This document shows positions 39,852 to 47,684 of a stretch of DNA of 54,512 nucleotides, one piece after another (position 1 is the stretch's first letter; each line of letters starts with the position of its first letter). The notes below the pieces were generated by a model. That model was not told where the DNA came from, did not search any database, and saw only the letters and a list, made by a program, of their open reading frames with translations. This stretch comes from CAZKGE01 sp964541695. GTDB taxonomy: Bacteria; Bacillota; Clostridia; Christensenellales; CAG-138. The stretch lies in the NCBI GenBank assembly GCA_964541695.1, contig CAZIRB010000006.1:1-54512 (forward strand). Direction: 5' to 3'. The position numbers and the translations under genes are program-made.

Positions 39852-41003
39852 TCATTTGCACAGACCGAGCACGCGCCGATAGATCTCCACGCCGGTGAGC
39901 AGCGCGCTCTCGTCAAAATCAAACTTTCCGTTGTGCAGCGGCGCACAATGCTTTTCGTCGCCGACGCCGAGAAACAAAAACAGCCCCGGCACCTGCCCCT
40001 GATAGAACGCAAAATCCTCGCCGGTCATCACGGGGTCCGCAATGACCGTGTCCGCGTCCTTGTCGACGAGCGTGTAGAAATCCTCGACGAGCGGCCGCGG
40101 GTTGTTCACGCACGGGTAGTGCATCAGCTTGCGGAACTCGATCTTCGCGCCGGTGGCCAGCTGCAGCCCGCGCGCCATGTGCTCGATGCGCGCGATCAGG
40201 TCGGCAAACACCGTGCTCGAGAACGCGCGCAATGTGCCGTACATCGTAACCTTGTCCGCGATCACGTTGCGCGCTCTGCCGCCCTCGATCTTGCCGATCG
40301 TGAGCAGCGTGTCCTGGTGCGGATCGACGTTTCGCGTGATGGCCGTCTGCACCATCGTGATCAGCTCCGCCGCAATCACGACCGCATCCACGCCGAGCTG
40401 CGGCATCGCGCCGTGCGCGCTCTTGCCGTGCACGATCACGTCGAACTCGCAGGTCTGCGCCATCATCGGGCCCCAGCGCACGGCGATCCTGCCCTTCGGC
40501 ACGGTCGGCCAGACGTGCATGCCGTAGACGCGGTCCACGTCCGGGTTTTTCAGCGCGCCCTCGGCGACCATGCGCGCGGCGCCGCCGGCCCCCTCCTCCG
40601 CGGGCTGGAACAGCAGCACGACGTTGTCAAGGAGCTCGTCCCTGTGCGCGTAAAGAAGCTTTGCCAGCATCAGAAGCATCGCCATATGCCCGTCGTGGCC
40701 GCACGCGTGCATCCTGCCCTCGTGGGTCGAGCGGTAGGCCGTGCGCTTCTGCTCGGCGACGTTGAGCGCGTCCATGTCCGCGCGGAACGCGATCGTCGAG
40801 CGCGGCTCCTTTGCGTAGTACACGGCCTTGACGCCCGTACCCGCGACGCGCTCGATCCGGTCCGGCGCGCAGTCCCGCAAAGCGGCCTCGACGAACGCCT
40901 GCGTCTCATACTCCGTAAACCCGGTCTCGGGAATGCGGTGCAGCGCACGCCGCGTGCGGATACACTCGTCCAGCAGCGCGGCGACGCTCTCGTGCAATTC
41001 CAT
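39852..41003 (-). CDS. M20-family amidohydrolase (HipO/IAA-amino-acid hydrolase type)
   Basis: A 383-residue M20D amidohydrolase. FRADMDAL (about residue 73), MHACGHDGHMAML (about 98-110, metal Cys/His) and QPAEEGAGGA (about 132-141, catalytic and metal Glu) are typical of N-acyl amino acid and hippurate hydrolases. It cleaves an N-acyl or N-carbamoyl amino acid. GGGGATG lies just before the ATG. It is divergent from the LysR regulator gene, with a perfect 12-bp palindrome between them, so it is the likely target of that regulator. The PQ-loop-like gene follows. Confidence 0.9.
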   Translation of the reverse strand: MELHESVAALLDECIRTRRALHRIPETGFTEYETQAFVEAALRDCAPDRIERVAGTGVKAVYYAKEPRSTIAFRADMDALNVAEQKRTAYRSTHEGRMHACGHDGHMAMLLMLAKLLYAHRDELLDNVVLLFQPAEEGAGGAARMVAEGALKNPDVDRVYGMHVWPTVPKGRIAVRWGPMMAQTCEFDVIVHGKSAHGAMPQLGVDAVVIAAELITMVQTAITRNVDPHQDTLLTIGKIEGGRARNVIADKVTMYGTLRAFSSTVFADLIARIEHMARGLQLATGAKIEFRKLMHYPCVNNPRPLVEDFYTLVDKDADTVIADPVMTGEDFAFYQGQVPGLFLFLGVGDEKHCAPLHNGKFDFDESALLTGVEIYRRVLGLCK

Positions 41004-41202
41004 GGTTCATCCCCTGTCTGTGATCTGTTCATTCCGAATCCCGGCCCGCGCCGGAAGGTAAAACCGGCTCCGCCGGGTCCGCCCAGGCAAAAGAGCGCGC
41101 AGCGCGCGCCCGCCGGCAGAACATGCTTATCGTATGCAATTTCGATAAAAAAGTCAACGTCCCACAGGTTTTTACCGTTATTCTCGCAGAAGTATAAACA
41201 CT

Positions 41203-41224
41203 ATTTTCGAAAATTGTCTATAAT
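41203..41224. promoter_or_regulatory. Palindrome ATTTTCGAAAAT and TATAAT box between M20 and LysR genes
   Basis: ATTTTCGAAAAT (41203-41214) is a perfect palindrome five bases before TATAAT (41219-41224) of a plus-strand promoter with no clear -35. A site like this next to the promoter of a LysR gene fits autoregulation and control of the divergent M20 gene. The 291-bp region is AT-rich compared with its surroundings. Confidence 0.45.
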
Positions 41225-41294
41225 ATTTATAACAGTTTTCGCTTCGGTTTGCTTATGCACACTTTCGACCAGGGAATTGCCGGGGTGCCGCGCT

Positions 41295-42218
41295 ATGGAT
41301 TTTAAAGAACTGGAATCGTTCGTCACCATCGCAAAGGTGAAGAGCTTCAGCAAAGCGTCGGAGAAGCTGTTTTTGACGCAGCCCGCGCTGAGCAACCACA
41401 TCTCCAAGCTCGAGAAAGAGCTCGGCATCACGCTGTTCGAGCGCAACAACCGCAAGACGGAGCTCACGCCCGCGGGGCAGCAGTTCTACATCTCCGCGCA
41501 GGAGATATTGAACCAGCGCGAGAACGCCCTGCTCAACCTCGAAAAATACCAGGGCAAGATCGACGGCATGCTGCAGATCGCGACCAGCTCCGTGCCGGGG
41601 CAGTACATCATGCCGGACATCCTGACCGGCTTCCACCGGCTGTACCCGGACGTGACGTTCAACCTGCACTATCTAAGCTCCGGCGAGGTCACGAACCTGA
41701 TCGTATCCGGCGACCTCGACTTCGGCTTTGTGGGCGCGGAGCCCGACAACCGCAACATCGTCTACGAGAAGGTCGCCGACGACGAGCTCGTCGTGATCGC
41801 GCCGAACCTCCCGCCATTCAACCGCATGACGTCGATCACGTTCGAGCGGCTGCTCGACGAGCCGCTGCTTCTGCGCAAGGACGGCTCCGGCACGCGGCAG
41901 GCGTTCGACACGGCTTACCGGGCGTTCGCGCATCTCGGCAAGCCCGCCAAGATCCTCTCGTACATGGACAACAACGAGATGATCATGCTCTGCGTCAAGG
42001 CGGGGCTGGGGCTGTCGCTCGTCTCGCAGATATCGATCGAGGACAAGGTCAAGGCGGGCTTTTTAAAGGTGCTGCCCGTTGAGGACTACGACTTCCACCA
42101 CGCGTTCTATTTTGTCTACGCAAAGAAGCGCTCGCTCTCCCCGCTCGTGATGCGTTTCCGCGACTTTGTGCTGCAGCACGCCCACTTTGCCGAGACGCCG
42201 AGGCCGGCGGAGCTATAA
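41295..42218 (+). CDS. LysR-family transcriptional regulator
   Basis: A 307-residue regulator. The N-terminal winged helix (about 1-62; FSKASEKLFLTQPALSNHISKLEKELG) is followed by a periplasmic-binding-like effector domain (about 90-295; VPGQYIMPDIL, SGDLDFGFVGAEP, GSGTRQAFD). It binds a small ligand and activates neighbouring genes. The start is ATG 41295; longer frames to 39933 overlap the divergent M20 gene and are rejected. A strong intrinsic terminator follows. It is related in plan to LysR regulators seen with selenium/purine genes, but I cannot name the ligand. Confidence 0.92.
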   Translation: MDFKELESFVTIAKVKSFSKASEKLFLTQPALSNHISKLEKELGITLFERNNRKTELTPAGQQFYISAQEILNQRENALLNLEKYQGKIDGMLQIATSSVPGQYIMPDILTGFHRLYPDVTFNLHYLSSGEVTNLIVSGDLDFGFVGAEPDNRNIVYEKVADDELVVIAPNLPPFNRMTSITFERLLDEPLLLRKDGSGTRQAFDTAYRAFAHLGKPAKILSYMDNNEMIMLCVKAGLGLSLVSQISIEDKVKAGFLKVLPVEDYDFHHAFYFVYAKKRSLSPLVMRFRDFVLQHAHFAETPRPAEL

Positions 42219-42261
42219 CGCCCGTTTATCGGAATAAGAATTGCATTGCATTTCTTCATAT

Positions 42262-42304
42262 GGCCCGAAAAACGCCCGTTTTACGGCGCTTTTCGGGCCT
42301 TTTT
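42262..42304 (+). terminator. Intrinsic terminator after the LysR gene
   Basis: GGCCCGAAAAACGCC (42262-42276) pairs with GGCGCTTTTCGGGCC (42285-42299) with one mismatch and is followed by TTTTT (42300-42304). Confidence 0.88.
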
Positions 42305-42317
42305 GAACCGATTGCGA

Positions 42318-42347
42318 TTGACAATGGCGAAACGCCGCAGATATAAT
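42318..42347 (+). promoter_or_regulatory. Strong promoter for the carbamate kinase operon
   Basis: TTGACA (42318-42323), 18-bp spacer, TATAAT (42342-42347). The start codon is 61 bp further on. It follows directly after the LysR terminator. Confidence 0.82.
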
Positions 42348-42407
42348 TTAGCCTAGCATCGATTTCAATATGAGCCTGTGAAATAACTATCAAGGAGTAC
42401 TGAACAA

Positions 42408-43346
42408 GTGAAGAAGCTCGTTATCGCATTGGGCGGCAACGCACTCCAGGAGGCCGGCCAGCCCGCAACCGCGGAAGCTCAGCTCGAAGTGGTCGAGAAA
42501 ACGTCGGAGTACATCGCAAAAATTATCGAAAGCGGCTATCAGGTCGTCATCGCGCACGGCAACGGGCCGCAGGTCGGCCGCATCGTTCTGCAGAACGAGT
42601 ACGCCGTCCCGGTCTCGCCCGCCATGCCGTTCGACGTCTGCGGCGCCATGAGCCAGGGCATGATCGGCTACCACATCCAGCAGGGATTGTCCAAGGTGCT
42701 CAAAAAGCGCGGCACTAAAAAAGAGGTCGTCACCGTGGTCACGCAGGTCGTCGTCGACCAGAACGACCCGAAGTTTAAGAACCCCTCCAAGCCGATCGGC
42801 CCGTTCTATTCCGAGGAGGAGGCTAAGCGGATCGCGGCCGAGAAGGGCTACGTCATGAAGGAGGACGCGGGCCGCGGCTGGAGAAGGGTCGTCGCCTCCC
42901 CGCTGCCCACCGAGATCATCGAGCTCGACGCGGTCAAGTGCCTCGTGGACAACGGCTTCATCGTCGTGACCGTCGGCGGCGGCGGCATACCGGTCGTCCG
43001 CAACGCCGCGGGCGACATCGAGGGTACGGCGGCCGTCATCGACAAGGACCTGGCCAGCGAGAAGCTCGCCGAGGACCTCGACGCGGACGCGCTCGTGATA
43101 CTGACCGCCGTCGAGAAGGTCAGCATCCGCTACAATAAGCCGGACCAGAAGGACCTCGACACATTGAGCGTCGCCGAGGCGAAGCAGTACATCGCGGAGG
43201 GACATTTCGCGCCGGGATCGATGCTGCCCAAGATCGAGGCCGCGGTCAAGTTCGTCGAGAGCAAGAAAGGCCGCAAAGCCATCATCACGTCGCTGGACAA
43301 GGCGCTCGAGGCGCTCGGCGGCAAGGCCGGCACGACGCTCGCATAA
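42408..43346 (+). CDS. arcC: Carbamate kinase
   Basis: A 312-residue amino acid kinase-family enzyme: ALGGNALQ (about residues 7-14), AHGNGPQVG (about 49), VVTVGGGGIPVV (about 184), ViDKDLAS (about 207) and a C-terminal FAPGSMLPKIEAA (about 265). It makes ATP from carbamoyl phosphate and ADP in fermentation of arginine, allantoin, purines and related compounds. The start is GTG with AAGGAG 11 bases upstream. It leads an operon with aspartate carbamoyltransferase and a cyclic amidohydrolase. This suggests ATP recovery from carbamoyl groups. Confidence 0.95.
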   Translation: MKKLVIALGGNALQEAGQPATAEAQLEVVEKTSEYIAKIIESGYQVVIAHGNGPQVGRIVLQNEYAVPVSPAMPFDVCGAMSQGMIGYHIQQGLSKVLKKRGTKKEVVTVVTQVVVDQNDPKFKNPSKPIGPFYSEEEAKRIAAEKGYVMKEDAGRGWRRVVASPLPTEIIELDAVKCLVDNGFIVVTVGGGGIPVVRNAAGDIEGTAAVIDKDLASEKLAEDLDADALVILTAVEKVSIRYNKPDQKDLDTLSVAEAKQYIAEGHFAPGSMLPKIEAAVKFVESKKGRKAIITSLDKALEALGGKAGTTLA

Positions 43347-43378
43347 CCCGCGTGAACATCATAGAGGAGGTTAACCAT

Positions 43379-44311
43379 ATGAATTCGGAGTTTAAGGGCC
43401 TGGACATCCTCAACGGCTACCAGTTTACAAACCAGCAGCTCGACACGATCATGAACACCGCCGCGCAGTACGAAAAGCGCGTCAAGGAGGGCGAGGTCAT
43501 CCGCGACCTCGAGGGCATGGTGGTCGCTTCCCTGTTCTTCGAGCCGTCCACGCGCACGCGCCTCTCGTTCGAGTCCGCGATCAACCGCACGGGCGCAAAG
43601 TGCATCTCCATGGCGGACGCCAAGGCCTCCTCGCAGGCCAAGGGCGAGACGCTGCAGGACACGATCAGCACCGTCGACGGCTATGTCGACGCGATCGTCA
43701 TGCGGCATCCCGAGAAGGGCGCGGCCAACGTCGCGGCCGACATCGCTGTCCATCCCGTCATCAACGGCGGCGACGGCGCGGGCCAGCATCCGACGCAGGC
43801 GCTGCTCGATATCTACACGATGCGCAAGGAGAAGGGCCACATCGGCGGCCAGACCATCACGTTCCTCGGCGACCTCAAGTACGGCCGCACGGTGCACTCG
43901 CTGGGCTACTTTATGCAGCAGCTCGGCAACAAGATGATATTCTGCTCGCCGGACGAGCTCAGGATGCCCGACGAGATCACCAAGGAGCTGCGCGAGCGCG
44001 GCGGCGACATCACCGAGACCACGGACGTCGAGGCCGCCCTTGCCGTATCGGACTTTGTGTACGTCACGCGCGTGCAGCGCGAGCGCTTCCCGGACCAGGA
44101 GTCCTACGACCGCTGCAAGGGCTGCTACATCGTCGACCGCGCGTTGATCAGCCGCGCCAAGAAGGGCATCACGATCCTGCATCCCCTCCCGCGCGTGGAC
44201 GAGATCTCGACCGACGTCGACTCCTACGAGGGCGCGGCCTACTTCCGCCAGGCGCACAACGGCATGTACCTGCGCATGGCGTTGCTCGGCCTCGTCACCG
44301 GCAGGGCGTAA
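43379..44311 (+). CDS. pyrB: Aspartate carbamoyltransferase catalytic chain (probably running in the catabolic direction)
   Basis: A 310-residue transcarbamoylase. FEPSTRTRLSFE (about residues 53-64) binds carbamoyl phosphate. GQHPTQALLDIYT (about 133), GDLKYGRTVHSL (about 160) and HPLPRVDEI (about 268) are diagnostic for the aspartate enzyme rather than ornithine, oxamate or YgeW types. ATG 43379 has GAGGAGG eight bases before it; an earlier in-frame GTG at 43352 overlaps that site. No pyrI or other biosynthetic pyr gene is adjacent. Beside carbamate kinase, the enzyme could split N-carbamoyl-aspartate to aspartate and carbamoyl phosphate. An ordinary biosynthetic role is possible. Confidence 0.92.
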   Translation: MNSEFKGLDILNGYQFTNQQLDTIMNTAAQYEKRVKEGEVIRDLEGMVVASLFFEPSTRTRLSFESAINRTGAKCISMADAKASSQAKGETLQDTISTVDGYVDAIVMRHPEKGAANVAADIAVHPVINGGDGAGQHPTQALLDIYTMRKEKGHIGGQTITFLGDLKYGRTVHSLGYFMQQLGNKMIFCSPDELRMPDEITKELRERGGDITETTDVEAALAVSDFVYVTRVQRERFPDQESYDRCKGCYIVDRALISRAKKGITILHPLPRVDEISTDVDSYEGAAYFRQAHNGMYLRMALLGLVTGRA

Positions 44312-44330
44312 ACAAAAAAACATAGCACCG

Positions 44331-44356
44331 GCGGGCATGGCGAGCGTCATGCCCGC
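44331..44356 (+). terminator. Hairpin between pyrB and the cyclic amidohydrolase gene
   Basis: GCGGGCATG (44331-44339) pairs with CATGCCCGC (44348-44356), 9 bp with 8-nt loop, followed by only TTT. It may attenuate, but the next gene probably shares the transcript. Confidence 0.5.
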
Positions 44357-44386
44357 TTTGGCATAGCAAGAAAAGGGGTATGAAAC

Positions 44387-45787
44387 ATGGAATTTGACCG
44401 CGTCATCAAAAACGGCCTGCTCGTCACGCCGACCGAAACGCGCAAGGCCAACGTCTGCATTAAGGACGGCAAGATCGCGGCGATCACCGACTGCCATGTA
44501 CCCGTGACCGCGGCCGAGGAGACCGACGCCGCGGGCAAATACGTGCTGCCGGGCCTGATCGACTCGCACGTGCACTCGCGCGACGGCGCCTGCGGCGCGC
44601 ACCACAAGGAGGATTTCTTCCACTCCTCGATGGCGGGCGCGTGCGGCGGCGTCACGACGATACTCGAGATGCCCAACTGCAACCCGGCCGTGTACAACGT
44701 CGAACGCATGCGCGAGCTCATCGCGTGCATCACGCCCAAGGCGCACGTCGATTTCGGCGTATGGGGCCTGTGCCTCGGCGAGCTGAACAACGATCAGCTT
44801 CCGGCGCTTGCCGAGGCGGGCGTAGTGGGCTTCAAGTTCTTCTGGGGCTACGCGATCGACGCAAAGAGCTACCAATTGATCTATAACTATAAGGAAGGCA
44901 TGGAGGACGTCATCGCGCCGCTCGACCAGGGCCAGGTGTACAAGATCTTCCGTGAGGTCGCAAAGACCGGCAAGCAGGTCGCCATCCACGCCGAAAACTT
45001 CGACATCATCAAGCTCCTGACCGCCGAGGTCACGGCCACCGGCGACACGAGCTACGCGGCGATGCTGCGCGCGCGGCCGCCCGTCTCCGAGACCACGATC
45101 ATCGAGACCGCGATCCTCATCGCCAAGGCGCTCGGCACGCATCTGCACATCCTGCACCTGGCCGCCGGCGACGGCGTGGCGCTGATCCGCAGGGCGCAGG
45201 AGGACGGCGTGCACGTGACCGGCGAGACCTGCCCGCACTACCTTGCTTTAACCGACAAGGACGCCGAGCGCCTGGGCTCGATCATCAAGGGCTACCCGCC
45301 CGTGCGCACGCAGGAGGACCAGGACAAGCTGTGGGCGGGCCTTCTCGACGGCACGCTCTCGCATGTGTGCTCCGACCATGCGCCGCACACGCCCGAGGAG
45401 AAGAGGCTCGACCTTTGGAAGGCGCCCGCGGGCATGGCGGCGATCGAGACCATGCCGCTCGTGCTGCTCGACGCGGTCAGCCGCGGCAAGCTTACGATCA
45501 ACGACTTCTGCCGCGTGCTCTCCGAAGCGCCCGCGCGCATGTACGGCCTGTACCCCGAGAAAGGCTCGCTCGCCGTCGGCACGGACGCGGACCTCGTGCT
45601 CATCGACATGGACAAGAGCTACACGTTCTCGCAGGAGAGCATGCACTCGCGCACGAAACTCTCGCCCTACGACGGCATGCGGTTGACCGGCAAGCCCGTT
45701 ATGACGATCCTGCGCGGCAGGACTACCGCAAAGGACGGCGAGATCGTCGGCAGCCCCGGCGGCCGCTTCATCCGCCCCATTAAATAA
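44387..45787 (+). CDS. Cyclic amidohydrolase, dihydroorotase/allantoinase-like
   Basis: A 466-residue member of the dihydroorotase/allantoinase/hydantoinase group. DSHVHSRDG (about residues 58-66) contains the HxH and an Arg that in dihydroorotases binds a carboxylate. GFKFFWG (about 145) holds a Lys suited to carbamylation, AIHAENFD and HILHLAAGD supply histidines, and CSDHAPHTPEEKR (about 326) is closer to dihydroorotases than to allantoinases. In sequence length and Lys it resembles allantoinase/hydantoinase. It would turn a cyclic ureide into a carbamoyl amino acid for the transcarbamoylase two genes before. The ATG has AAAAGGGG about 11 bases upstream. Confidence 0.9.
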   Translation: MEFDRVIKNGLLVTPTETRKANVCIKDGKIAAITDCHVPVTAAEETDAAGKYVLPGLIDSHVHSRDGACGAHHKEDFFHSSMAGACGGVTTILEMPNCNPAVYNVERMRELIACITPKAHVDFGVWGLCLGELNNDQLPALAEAGVVGFKFFWGYAIDAKSYQLIYNYKEGMEDVIAPLDQGQVYKIFREVAKTGKQVAIHAENFDIIKLLTAEVTATGDTSYAAMLRARPPVSETTIIETAILIAKALGTHLHILHLAAGDGVALIRRAQEDGVHVTGETCPHYLALTDKDAERLGSIIKGYPPVRTQEDQDKLWAGLLDGTLSHVCSDHAPHTPEEKRLDLWKAPAGMAAIETMPLVLLDAVSRGKLTINDFCRVLSEAPARMYGLYPEKGSLAVGTDADLVLIDMDKSYTFSQESMHSRTKLSPYDGMRLTGKPVMTILRGRTTAKDGEIVGSPGGRFIRPIK

Positions 45788-45820
45788 AGGAAACCAAGGC
45801 TGCAAACCGCGGGTTTGCTT

Positions 45821-45859
45821 CGGCCGCGGCGCGAATATTGCGCCGCGGCCGTCCTTTTT
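45821..45859 (+). terminator. Intrinsic terminator after the cyclic amidohydrolase gene
   Basis: CGGCCGCGGCGC (45821-45832) pairs with GCGCCGCGGCCG (45840-45851), followed by TCCTTTTT. It separates the carbamate kinase operon from the Liv-type transporter. Confidence 0.75.
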
Positions 45860-46127
45860 GTGGGTTTTGTGGCGGATTGGCGGCGGCGTTTCCAGCGCTT
45901 TCCAGGATTATATATAAACGCAGCTTTGTATATCGGAATTCACATATCACGGTTTTTTATACGTTTGCAACAATTGCATGTTGTTCCGACTCGTATTCTA
46001 TGATAACATTAGTACGAATTTTTTGTGCACCGGACTACAAATTCTCTTCGGAATCGCACATATATCGACAGAACCGGAAGTCAGGTACAAGCTTTTTAGC
46101 GGAACAGTACGAGGAGGCATCGCATAT
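45860..46127. other. AT-rich regulatory spacer before the Liv-type transporter
   Basis: A 268-bp spacer with much lower GC than its surroundings (TATATATAAACG around 45910, TATGAT near 45999). It presumably carries the transporter promoter, but no clean -35/-10 pair is visible; TTGCAT at 45974 with TATGAT at 45999 has 19-bp spacing. The in-frame extension of the LivG-like gene to 45978 is unlikely because its Shine-Dalgarno site is at 46111. Confidence 0.5.
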
Positions 46128-46904
46128 ATGGCATTGCTGGAAACCAAGGCCCTATCCATCAACTTCGGCGGACTCTGGGCGGTCAGCGACGTGGACTTTT
46201 CCATCGAGCCGCGGCAAATCGTCGGCCTGATCGGCCCGAACGGCTCCGGGAAGACGACGTTCCTCAACATTGTGAGCGGCATCTACTCGGCCACGCGCGG
46301 CGAGACGTACCTCGGCGGGGAGCGCATCACAAACCTCAAGCCCTATCAGATATTTCAAAAGGGCATTTCGCGCACGTACCAATCCAGCCGCCTCTGCTGG
46401 AACCTCTCCGTCGCGGACAACCTGCTCATGGGCACCTACACGTCCGAAAAGCACACCCTGTTCGATACCCTGTTCCGGCCCAAAAAAGTCAACAACGAGA
46501 TCTACGACTGCCTCGACCGGGGCCTCGAGATGCTCTGCTATTTTAACCCCGCGCTGGTCGACCGCAGGTACGACCTGGCCAAGAACATCCCGCACATCGA
46601 CCGCAGGCGCATCGAGATCACGCGCGCGCTGTTGAGCTGCCCAAAGGTGCTTTTGCTCGACGAGCCGACCGCCGGCCTCAACGACGACGAGACCATGACG
46701 ATGATGGACGAGATCAAGATGATCAAGGAGAAGCTCCGGGACATCGCCATCATCATCATCGAGCACGACATGAAGGTCATGGAGCGCGTGCCGGAGCGCA
46801 TCGTCGTGTTCAACGCGGGCATGAAGATCGCCGAGGGCACCTATCAGGAGATCGTGAGCGACCAGAACGTGATCGACGCGTACATCGGGGGGGAGGACGA
46901 GTGA
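46128..46904 (+). CDS. livG: LivG-like ABC ATPase with degenerate signature motif
   Basis: A 258-residue branched-chain-amino-acid-type ATPase. Walker A GPNGSGKT (about 36-43), Q-loop region, Walker B VLLLDEPTAGLN (about 175-186) and the H-loop EHDMKVM (about 208) are present. The signature segment reads NIPHIDRRRIEI (residues 153-164): the usual glycine-containing SYGQ/PHGD core is IPHID, with Ile at the glycine position. That residue normally contacts the gamma phosphate across the dimer, so this site may be crippled. Asymmetric sites are known in ABC pairs. GAGGAGG is 10 bases before ATG 46128. The stop overlaps the LivF region by 4 bp. Confidence 0.88.
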   Translation: MALLETKALSINFGGLWAVSDVDFSIEPRQIVGLIGPNGSGKTTFLNIVSGIYSATRGETYLGGERITNLKPYQIFQKGISRTYQSSRLCWNLSVADNLLMGTYTSEKHTLFDTLFRPKKVNNEIYDCLDRGLEMLCYFNPALVDRRYDLAKNIPHIDRRRIEITRALLSCPKVLLLDEPTAGLNDDETMTMMDEIKMIKEKLRDIAIIIIEHDMKVMERVPERIVVFNAGMKIAEGTYQEIVSDQNVIDAYIGGEDE

Positions 46905-46906
46905 GC

Positions 46907-47626
46907 ATGGAAGAACAAGCGAGGCTATTGAACGTTTCCGGCCTGTACACGTCCTACGGCCGCATCCCGATGCTGATGAACGTCTCCGTCGAGCTGCACG
47001 AGGGCAGCGTGTGCTGTGTGCTCGGCGCCAACGGCGCGGGCAAGAGCACGCTGGTCAAGGCGATCCTCGGCATGGTCAAGGCGGACCAGGGCAGCATGCT
47101 TTTTAAGGGTCAGGACATCACCAATTGGCCGACGCACAAGCGGATCGCCGCGGGCATACAGGTCGCCTCCGCCGCCACCGGCACGTTCTCAAAGATGAGC
47201 GTGGAGACTAACCTGCGGCTCGGCGCGTACAACATCGACGACCCGAAGCTTCTCGCCGAGCGGCTCGAGGAGATCTACGCCTCGTTCCCCGTGCTCAAGG
47301 CGCGGCTCAAGCAAAAGGCCGGAACGCTGTCCGGCGGCGAGCGCACGATGCTCGCCATCGCCCGCGCGGTCATCAATAAGCCCGCGCTTTTGATCATGGA
47401 CGAGCCGTCGCTCGGCCTCGCGCCGATCGTGGTCGACGAGGTATTCCGCATTGTCAAAAGGCTCAACCAGAACGAGAAGATCTCCATCATGCTGGTCGAG
47501 CAGAACGCCAAAAAGGCGCTGTCCGTCTCGCACTTTGGCTACATCATCCAGAAGGGCCAGATCATATTCTCCGGCGACCCGGACGCGCTCAAGAGCAGCG
47601 AATATCTCGAAAACCCCGTCATGTAG
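46907..47626 (+). CDS. livF: LivF-like ABC ATPase
   Basis: A 239-residue ATPase with intact Walker A GANGAGKST (about 36-44), signature LSGGERTMLAIARAV (about 139-153), Walker B LLIMDEPSLGLA and EQNAKKAL in the H-loop region. It pairs with LivG, supplying the intact signature for one site. The start is ATG 46907, ten bases after GGAGG; GTG at 46901, overlapping the LivG stop, is an alternative. It is followed by the binding protein gene after a 58-bp spacer. Confidence 0.9.
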   Translation: MEEQARLLNVSGLYTSYGRIPMLMNVSVELHEGSVCCVLGANGAGKSTLVKAILGMVKADQGSMLFKGQDITNWPTHKRIAAGIQVASAATGTFSKMSVETNLRLGAYNIDDPKLLAERLEEIYASFPVLKARLKQKAGTLSGGERTMLAIARAVINKPALLIMDEPSLGLAPIVVDEVFRIVKRLNQNEKISIMLVEQNAKKALSVSHFGYIIQKGQIIFSGDPDALKSSEYLENPVM

Positions 47627-47684
47627 GCTATGGTTTGTCCCTTTTTTAGGGGGCAAATAGCAAATAAACAAGGAGGAAAGCAAC

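Noticed and set aside
43379..44311. YgeW-type knotted carbamoyltransferase
   Set aside because: Length is 310 rather than about 395 and motifs such as GQHPTQALLD, GDLKYGRTVHSL and HPLPRVDEI are those of aspartate carbamoyltransferase.
43130..45238. 702-codon minus-strand frame opposite arcC, pyrB and the cyclic amidohydrolase
   Set aside because: It is antisense to three well-supported genes and carries the same low-complexity antisense signature.
45978..46127. N-terminal extension of the LivG-like gene
   Set aside because: The extra residues come from an AT-rich spacer. GAGGAGG at 46111 places the start at 46128, and family alignment begins there.
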